In this document: piece by piece, positions 22,889 to 28,192 of the stretch
Layout of the letters: every line of letters starts with the position of its first letter
How positions within the stretch are numbered: the first letter of the stretch is position 1
Assembly (NCBI GenBank): GCA_937892275.1
Contig: CALAVG010000260.1
Coordinates: 1 to 28,192 of the forward strand
Direction: 5' to 3'
Length of the DNA: 28,192 bases
Source: an uncultured Methanomicrobiales archaeon
Lineage (GTDB): Archaea; Thermoplasmatota; Thermoplasmata; Methanomassiliicoccales; Methanomethylophilaceae
Program-made: the position numbers and the translations under genes
The notes under the pieces: generated by a model
Told to the model about the DNA's origin: nothing
Databases searched by the model: none
What the model saw: the letters and a program-made list of their open reading frames with translations, nothing else

Positions 22889-24148
22889 ATGTTTGGTAAA
22901 ATGAAGACCATGGCTTTCGCCCTGGTCCTGATGATAGCCCTTGTCGGGATATTCGCCGGCTTCACTCTCGGTGTGTCAGATGCCACGCCCACAGACAGCC
23001 CGCTGATCCCCGAGGAGTACGTTACTCCATCCGGAGACTTCCCTGACAAGGACAATGATCTTTTGAATGAAGCTTTCATGTTCCTCAAAAACATCGGAGT
23101 ATGGTTCATGCTCATGCTCGTCGCATTCCTGATGATCTTCATCAAGAAGTTCGAGTGGGGAGTCTGTCTTGCAGTCCTTCTGTCCGCCGCTGCGAGCTAC
23201 ATCGTATACGCAGGGATCCACCAGTTCTATTTTGGTGACGACTGGAACCAGACTCTAATGATCGGTGCTGTGATATGCGCCATCACATACGTGATAGCTA
23301 TAGGCGTATTCCTTGGAACGGTCAAACAGTGGCATTACTTCCTCGGCGGAATAGTGTTCGCTGTCGTATACTGTCTCGTTGAATACCTTGTCGGTAACCT
23401 GGAGCTCTTCGGTGCCCTCACCACCGACGATGGAGGATCCATCATGGTCCACATGTGTGCTGCATACTTCGGTCTCGGAGCATGTCTCGCACTTAGAGTG
23501 AAGGACGCGTTCAACGAACCTATGAACACCACCACCCACAGCGTATCATTCGTATGGCTCGCCAGTATGCTCCTCTGGGTCCTCTGGCCTACCTTCGTCT
23601 GCGGATTCCTCCCCATGGAGCTCTTCGCACTCGGAACCATGACCTGTTACATGGCAGGACTCGGATCCATCATCAGCGCATATGTGGTCTGTATGGTGTG
23701 CCAGAAGAAGGTCAATCCGCTCACATACACCTATGCTATGCTGGCAGGACCTGTCGCCATCGGAGCACCTCTGATCATCGTCGGCCCCTGGGCGGCACTC
23801 ATCATCGGTATCGTCGCAGGAGTGGTCTCCGCGCTCTGTTTCATCTACCTGCAGCCCAGGCTGTGCAACAAGCTCGGTGTCCTCGATGTGATGGGAGTTC
23901 ACAACCTGCATGGAATGGCAGGATGGACCGGAGCGATCTCCTGTGCGGTCGTCCTGTTGATTGCGGGCGAGACCTCTATGGCCCTTGCGGACATTGCAAT
24001 GGCAGTCATCGTCTTTGCTGTAGCACTCATCGGTGGAGCCATCGCTGGCCTCCTTATGAGACTGACCATGGGTAAGCCCATGGAAATGTTCTCCGACGAC
24101 TACGATTTCATCAGGACCGAGACTCCTGATGAGATCGCTAAGCTCTAA
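22889..24148 (+). CDS. Rh-type ammonium/ammonia channel (Amt/Rh superfamily)
   Basis: A 419-residue polytopic membrane protein with about 11-12 membrane helices. It belongs to the Rhesus branch of the Amt superfamily rather than the AmtB branch. IMVHMCAAYFGLGACLALRV corresponds to the Rh consensus IHxFGAYFGL and contains the first pore histidine. LDVMGVHNLHGMAGWTGA corresponds to the Rh motif GVHNLHGxPG with the second pore histidine. The start at 22889 follows AAGGAGGA closely; in-frame codons back to 22805 lie in the promoter. The first hydrophobic segment (TMAFALVLMIALVGIFAGFTLG) is followed by a polar extracellular loop of about 40 residues. No glnK follows, which is usual for Rh but not for AmtB genes. 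It lies just after mtmCB, whose reaction releases ammonia. Confidence 0.9.
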   Translation: MFGKMKTMAFALVLMIALVGIFAGFTLGVSDATPTDSPLIPEEYVTPSGDFPDKDNDLLNEAFMFLKNIGVWFMLMLVAFLMIFIKKFEWGVCLAVLLSAAASYIVYAGIHQFYFGDDWNQTLMIGAVICAITYVIAIGVFLGTVKQWHYFLGGIVFAVVYCLVEYLVGNLELFGALTTDDGGSIMVHMCAAYFGLGACLALRVKDAFNEPMNTTTHSVSFVWLASMLLWVLWPTFVCGFLPMELFALGTMTCYMAGLGSIISAYVVCMVCQKKVNPLTYTYAMLAGPVAIGAPLIIVGPWAALIIGIVAGVVSALCFIYLQPRLCNKLGVLDVMGVHNLHGMAGWTGAISCAVVLLIAGETSMALADIAMAVIVFAVALIGGAIAGLLMRLTMGKPMEMFSDDYDFIRTETPDEIAKL

Positions 24149-24157
24149 ACCTGAACT

Positions 24158-24191
24158 GGGGGCATCGTAAGATGCCTCCTCACTTCTTCTA
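24158..24191 (+). terminator. Hairpin with pyrimidine tail after the Rh channel gene
   Basis: GGCATC (24161-24166) pairs with GATGCC (24171-24176) over GTAA, and the stem extends outward by a G-T and two G-C pairs (24158-24160 with 24177-24179). The tail is TCACTTCTTCT. It begins 10 bp past the stop codon. Confidence 0.6.
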
Positions 24192-24248
24192 ATACTCAAA
24201 GGATACAGCGTGAGCTTACGCTGCCATGAATGCATGTAGAATAAGGAA

Positions 24249-24336
24249 TGGTGCTGAAGACCGGATTCGAACCGGCGAACTCCTACGAGAAGGGATCTTG
24301 AGTCCCTCGCCTTTGACCAGGCTTGGCAACTTCAGC
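24249..24336 (-). tRNA. tRNA-Leu (CAA anticodon)
   Basis: The minus strand gives acceptor arm GCTGAAG paired with CTTCAGC, a D arm closed by GCC/GGC, anticodon stem AGGGA/TCCCT around CTCAAGA (anticodon CAA, reading UUG), a long variable arm (TCTCGTAGGAGTTC, class II as expected for leucine) and T arm GCCGG-TTCGAAT-CCGGT (the last stem pair is G-T). The CCA end is encoded (24251-24249). No intron is visible. A TATA box lies 26 bp upstream of its 5' end. Confidence 0.95.
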
Positions 24337-24356
24337 TTAATTCGGGGTAAGGGGAG

Positions 24357-24367
24357 TTTAATTAAAA
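24357..24367 (-). promoter_or_regulatory. TATA box of the tRNA-Leu gene
   Basis: The AT-rich TTTTAATTAAA (minus strand) is centred 26 bp upstream of the tRNA 5' end, the classical archaeal distance. It lies just before the methionine aminopeptidase stop, so the tRNA has its own promoter despite following that operon on the same strand. Confidence 0.55.
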
Positions 24368-24370
24368 CGT

Positions 24371-25261
24371 TTATGGAAGTGTGGTCACTTCTCCGTGCTT
24401 ACCGTCTATGTAGAAGGTGTATTCGTGCTGTGAGACCAGCCCTCCTGACACCTCGACGAGCTCAGCGTAACTTGATAGAACGCCATGGCGTATGAGGCTC
24501 CTGACGCGCTTCTCCGCATCAGGGAAATCACAGCTCCTGGCACAGAACGGCTGCTGGAAGAACTCCTCCTGTATGTACTCGAAGAACTCCTGGTCCTTCG
24601 GGTCTGCCAAAGGCCTCTCCCTGATGATGCGGACGATGTTACCGGGCTTGCCGTTCTTGATCTGTCCCTTACCGTTGGTCGCGAAGGGCTCGATTGCAAC
24701 GGTCATACCGGACTGTATCTTCGTGTCGTCACCGTTGTCGTAGTTGGGAACGGAGAATCCTGCATGGAGCTGGTTCCTTGCGATCTGGTGCCCGCAGAGG
24801 TTCACGATGGGAGCGAATCCCGCACCCCTAATTGTCCTCTCCACAGCGCTTCCGATCTCATGAAGGGGAACTCCATCACCGATGAACTCCGCCACTGTGT
24901 TCCTGGCAGTCTTGCTAATCTCGACCAGTTCGGGATAGCTGCGCGATCCCACTTCGACCGTACCTGCGGTATCTCCGATGAATCCGTCGAGTATACCTCC
25001 GCAGTCAATCTTGACGATGTCTCCGACCTCGAAGACCGTCTTGTCGGTACAGCTGGGCGTCGCATGAGCCGCAATCTCATTCCTGCTTATGTTGCAGGGG
25101 AATGCGAGCTTGCATCCGTGCTTGCGGATGTATCCCTCGACCTCCTGTGCGACATCGTAGAGCTTCACTCCGGGCTCGCACATGGACATTCCGAGTTCCC
25201 TGGCCTCTCCCGAGACCCTGCCTGCCTTACGCAGCTTCTCCAATTCTTCACTTTTCAGCAT
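24371..25261 (-). CDS. map: Methionine aminopeptidase (archaeal type II-like)
   Basis: A 296-residue enzyme that removes N-terminal methionine from nascent proteins. All five metal ligands are visible: Asp86 in KIDCGG, Asp97 in IGDTAG, His158 in LCGHQI, Glu191 in AIEPFAT and Glu280 in QHEYTF, with His66 in IAAHATP nearby. The N-terminus MLKSEELEKLRKAGRVSGEA is the usual archaeal start without a ribosome-binding extension. The start at 25261 is inside the last codons of the upstream YrdC gene (7-bp overlap). A longer frame to 25336 would only add out-of-frame YrdC sequence. It ends the hydrolase-YrdC-aminopeptidase operon. Confidence 0.95.
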   Translation of the reverse strand: MLKSEELEKLRKAGRVSGEARELGMSMCEPGVKLYDVAQEVEGYIRKHGCKLAFPCNISRNEIAAHATPSCTDKTVFEVGDIVKIDCGGILDGFIGDTAGTVEVGSRSYPELVEISKTARNTVAEFIGDGVPLHEIGSAVERTIRGAGFAPIVNLCGHQIARNQLHAGFSVPNYDNGDDTKIQSGMTVAIEPFATNGKGQIKNGKPGNIVRIIRERPLADPKDQEFFEYIQEEFFQQPFCARSCDFPDAEKRVRSLIRHGVLSSYAELVEVSGGLVSQHEYTFYIDGKHGEVTTLP

Positions 25262-25893
25262 TCTAAGACTTCCATGATCTGTTTCTCTGAGATCGCTCCC
25301 TGACGGATGATCTCCACCTGGTCGTCCATCAGCCATACGATGGTGGACGGCTTACCGAGATTGCATGCACCGGAATCGATGTACGTGTCGACCGCATCTC
25401 CGAAATCCTCTATCGCTGCCTCGACGCTGATCGCATCGGGGTGGGAGTGGAGATTGGCCGAGGTGGTGATGATCGGTCCGGTGTGCTTAATCAGCTCCAG
25501 TGCGAACCTGTTGTCCGGGATACGGATACCTACCTTCTGCGACGACGAGGTCACTATATCGGGTACACTGGGCTGTTTCTGTACTATGATCGTCAATGGT
25601 CCGGGCATGAAGGCCTTCACTAACTTCTGAGCATTCTCGTTGAGAACTGCGACCTTCTCCAGCATGGTGATATCTGATACCGCTACGGAGAGAGGCATGT
25701 CGAAGGGCCTGTTCTTGACCAGATAGAGGTTCTTCACGGCGGCCTCGTTGTAGATGTCGGCACCGATACCGTACACGGTCTCTGTCGGGTAGACTATGAG
25801 CTTACCCGCCTTTATGTCCTCGGCGGCCGCCCTTACGGCATCTTCACATTGGGCTCCAAAACCGTTCGAATAGTCACACTTCATCACTTTCAT
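25255..25893 (-). CDS. Sua5/YrdC-family threonylcarbamoyl-AMP synthase
   Basis: A 212-residue protein that forms threonylcarbamoyl-AMP from threonine, bicarbonate and ATP, the first step of tRNA t6A37 synthesis. The YrdC motifs are IVYPTETVYGIGADI (residues 33-47), KNRPFDMPLSV (Lys60 and Arg62) and TTSANLHSHPDA in the nucleotide pocket, with MPGPLTIIV between. It has only the YrdC domain and lacks the C-terminal Sua5 domain found in many archaeal forms of around 340 residues. I place the start at the ATG 25893, because AGGTG lies 6 nt upstream; the GTG at 25902 overlaps that site. It overlaps the upstream hydrolase gene by about 20 bp. Confidence 0.9.
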   Translation of the reverse strand: MKVMKCDYSNGFGAQCEDAVRAAAEDIKAGKLIVYPTETVYGIGADIYNEAAVKNLYLVKNRPFDMPLSVAVSDITMLEKVAVLNENAQKLVKAFMPGPLTIIVQKQPSVPDIVTSSSQKVGIRIPDNRFALELIKHTGPIITTSANLHSHPDAISVEAAIEDFGDAVDTYIDSGACNLGKPSTIVWLMDDQVEIIRQGAISEKQIMEVLEC

Positions 25894-26533
25894 TGAATAC
25901 ACCTACCATGTCCAGTAACTCGCGGATCGTTAGGGAACCGTTGGAGACCGGATGACCGTGTCCAGGGTACAACCCCTCTACGTGCATAATACTGAGCCTT
26001 CTTATAGACTTTCTTAGGGATTCCAAAGAACCCCCGTTGAAATCGGTGCGACCGTATCCGTCGGCGAACACGGTGTCGCCGGAGAAGAGTGAGGATGAGA
26101 TCTCGTCGTAGAAGCACACACCGCCCATCGTGTGACCGGGAGTCTCTATCACATGCAATCTGTGCTCCCCATTGTCGATGATGTCCCCCTCATGGAGATC
26201 CTCTACCGATATGGGCGGGATATCGAGACCGAAATGGTGAGATAATGTGTAATTGCGATCCCCGTTGCGTATAGCTACTGCATCTCCGTAGCCTGCGTAT
26301 ACGACGCATCCGAAAGAGGATACCAGATAGGGCACACCGCCGATGTGGTCGAAGTGGCAGTGAGTCAGCAGTATCTTGTCTAGCTTCCTACCGGGACCTA
26401 TTATCGATTGGACAGTATCGACCAGCTGCGATTGTGCGACACCTGTCCCGGTGTCGATCAGGATGTTTGTGTCCCCTGTGAGGAGGTACATGTTGGAGTC
26501 GGCGCCTATGAAAGGCCTGATGCAATGGATCAT
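25874..26533 (-). CDS. Metallo-beta-lactamase-fold hydrolase (glyoxalase II-like)
   Basis: A 219-residue soluble enzyme. Metal ligands are THCHFDHIGG (His58, His60, Asp62, His63), ETPGHTMGG (third His), FSGDTVF (bridging Asp) and YPGHGHP (last His), the complete glyoxalase II-type set for two metals. The N-terminus YLLTGDTNILIDTGTG is also standard. The family includes thioester hydrolases, and the natural substrate cannot be inferred from the sequence or neighbours. It opens an operon whose other genes act in tRNA modification and protein maturation, with overlapping junctions. The ATG at 26533 is about 26 bp from a TATA-like element, suggesting a leaderless message. Confidence 0.9.
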   Translation of the reverse strand: MIHCIRPFIGADSNMYLLTGDTNILIDTGTGVAQSQLVDTVQSIIGPGRKLDKILLTHCHFDHIGGVPYLVSSFGCVVYAGYGDAVAIRNGDRNYTLSHHFGLDIPPISVEDLHEGDIIDNGEHRLHVIETPGHTMGGVCFYDEISSSLFSGDTVFADGYGRTDFNGGSLESLRKSIRRLSIMHVEGLYPGHGHPVSNGSLTIRELLDMVGVFNESDEV

Positions 26534-26554
26534 CGTCCATGGATTATCGGTATC

Positions 26555-26563
26555 GGATAAAGT
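26555..26563 (-). promoter_or_regulatory. TATA box of the hydrolase-YrdC-aminopeptidase operon
   Basis: ACTTTATCC on the minus strand is centred 26 bp upstream of the ATG at 26533, the leaderless spacing seen at several genes in this window. Confidence 0.4.
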
Positions 26564-26616
26564 TGTAGTGTGAATGTCAATGGATTGGACGAGGTTCTTC
26601 CCTTTTCTAACTGAAT

Positions 26617-26625
26617 AAATTATAC
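26617..26625 (+). promoter_or_regulatory. TATA box of the second small membrane protein gene
   Basis: AAATTATAC is centred about 37 bp upstream of the ATG at 26658. A GAGG at 26648-26651 gives a ribosome-binding site with 6-nt spacing. Confidence 0.4.
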
Positions 26626-26657
26626 TTGTATGTCATTCTGGTACACAGAGGAATAGA

Positions 26658-27155
26658 ATGTCCATTCTGGTCCCGCAAAGGATCCTGATCATCATAACGA
26701 TCCTGTCGATCACCCTTACAGCCATCCCTATGGAGGTGTCCAAAGCTGCGGAGGATGAGAATTACGATATCAAATATGACAGCTCTGCGGGGGCTATACT
26801 GATAACCCTTAAAAGAACAGTCGAGGGACACAACTGGAAAGCTTCTGTATACTACGAGGATCAAGGCGTACAATATGTCACCGAGACCGCGGTAGCTATG
26901 GCCTCTCCGGAAGAGAACAGCATTAGGATCACCGATGTCTCCGGAGCGTTGGAGAATCTAAGCGGCAATCACTACTATATCGATCTCACGCCCAACGAAG
27001 GGAGCGGCGAGATACTACATTTTGAATTCACTTACAGCGATCAACAGGGGCCTTCTTCGATCGTCATAGCAATAGCTGCAATAGCTATTCTGATCGTCTC
27101 AATCGCTCTGATATTATTGGTCAGAAGACTCACGTCCTCGAATAAGAATGATTGA
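26658..27155 (+). CDS. Small membrane protein, paralogue of the protein at 1822-2316
   Basis: This 165-residue protein has no family name known to me. A hydrophobic N-terminus (RILIIITILSITLTAIPM, then SKAAED) could be a signal peptide, with possible cleavage near residue 30, or an anchor. The soluble domain covers residues about 32-125 and is probably beta-rich. One clear C-terminal helix follows (IVIAIAAIAILIVSIALILLV), with RRLTSSNKND as the cytoplasmic tail. IKYDSSAGAILIT and VYYED align with VSYDSEAGSFTIT and VSYED of the upstream protein, with the same order of segments, so a common origin is likely. The domain looks like an extracytoplasmic beta-sandwich. A weak hairpin (GGCAC 27162-27166, GTGCC 27178-27182) follows the gene. 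Confidence 0.75.
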   Translation: MSILVPQRILIIITILSITLTAIPMEVSKAAEDENYDIKYDSSAGAILITLKRTVEGHNWKASVYYEDQGVQYVTETAVAMASPEENSIRITDVSGALENLSGNHYYIDLTPNEGSGEILHFEFTYSDQQGPSSIVIAIAAIAILIVSIALILLVRRLTSSNKND

Positions 27156-27339
27156 TCGTCCGGCACCTTTCTTCCATGTGCCAGACATATCGATCGGTGC
27201 ACAGATCTCCAAGAAAAAGTCCATGAGCCGACCGGAGGATGAGATGAAGAATCAATTCAAATAAAGAACTGAGAAGATGAATAGTGAAGAAAAAAGAAAG
27301 GTTTTGGGAAGATGAGATAAACTTCATACGAAACCTGTT

Positions 27340-28192
<853 letters not shown>

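Noticed and set aside
24226..24495. An 89-codon open frame containing EDRIRTGELLREG
   Set aside because: It reads across the antisense of the tRNA-Leu gene. This type of translated tRNA is a common false annotation.

Overview
The window is most likely from a methylotrophic methanogen of the order Methanomassiliicoccales (Thermoplasmatota). It encodes archaeal information-processing proteins: DNA polymerase D large subunit, RNA polymerase subunit D, archaeal-order ribosomal proteins and a type II-like methionine aminopeptidase. It also has archaeal lipid genes (geranylgeranyl reductase and a tetraether-synthase-type radical SAM enzyme). A monomethylamine methyltransferase gene, mtmB, is interrupted by an in-frame amber codon at the pyrrolysine position. 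None of the 22 complete genes I call ends in TAG (19 TGA, 3 TAA), which fits a genome where UAG is read as pyrrolysine. The 23S rRNA gene has no 5S gene directly behind it, as expected in Thermoplasmatota.

Layout. 1-1684 (-): truncated ABC-F ATPase. 1822-2728 (+): a small membrane protein and an AbrB-like protein. 2820-3470 (-): RelB/ParE-type toxin-antitoxin operon with a dyad operator. 3671-5567: IS4/IS1634-like insertion sequence with recognisable inverted repeats. 5605-5703: an unexplained DNA segment with RNA-like folding potential. 5791-8800 (-): three-gene lipid operon (tetraether synthase, ferredoxin, geranylgeranyl reductase). 8951-12859 (+): very large surface protein with a lamin-tail domain. 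12929-17286 (+): NOG1-like GTPase and DNA polymerase D large subunit. 17525-19901 (-): uS13-uS4-uS11-RpoD operon with a structured leader. 20017-20564: AT-rich control region. 20565-22670 (+): mtmC-mtmB. 22889-24148 (+): Rh-type ammonia channel. 24249-24336 (-): tRNA-Leu(CAA). 24371-26533 (-): methionine aminopeptidase, YrdC/Sua5 and metallo-beta-lactamase-fold hydrolase. 26658-27155 (+): a second small membrane protein, apparently a paralogue of the one at 1822. 27340-28192 (-): 3' part of 23S rRNA.

Two functional modules stand out. In the methylamine module, MtmB moves the methyl group of monomethylamine to the corrinoid on MtmC and releases ammonia, and the adjacent Rh channel could carry that ammonia across the membrane. 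In the lipid module, the ferredoxin is a plausible electron donor to geranylgeranyl reductase, and perhaps to the tetraether synthase, so one transcript could saturate archaeol chains and then join them into membrane-spanning lipids.

The least explained parts are the 1302-residue lamin-tail protein, the paired small membrane proteins, the 5605-5703 element, the three-copy octamer and 16-bp palindrome upstream of mtmC, and a hairpin that places the mtmB amber codon in its loop. I see no CRISPR array, prophage or large defence system.
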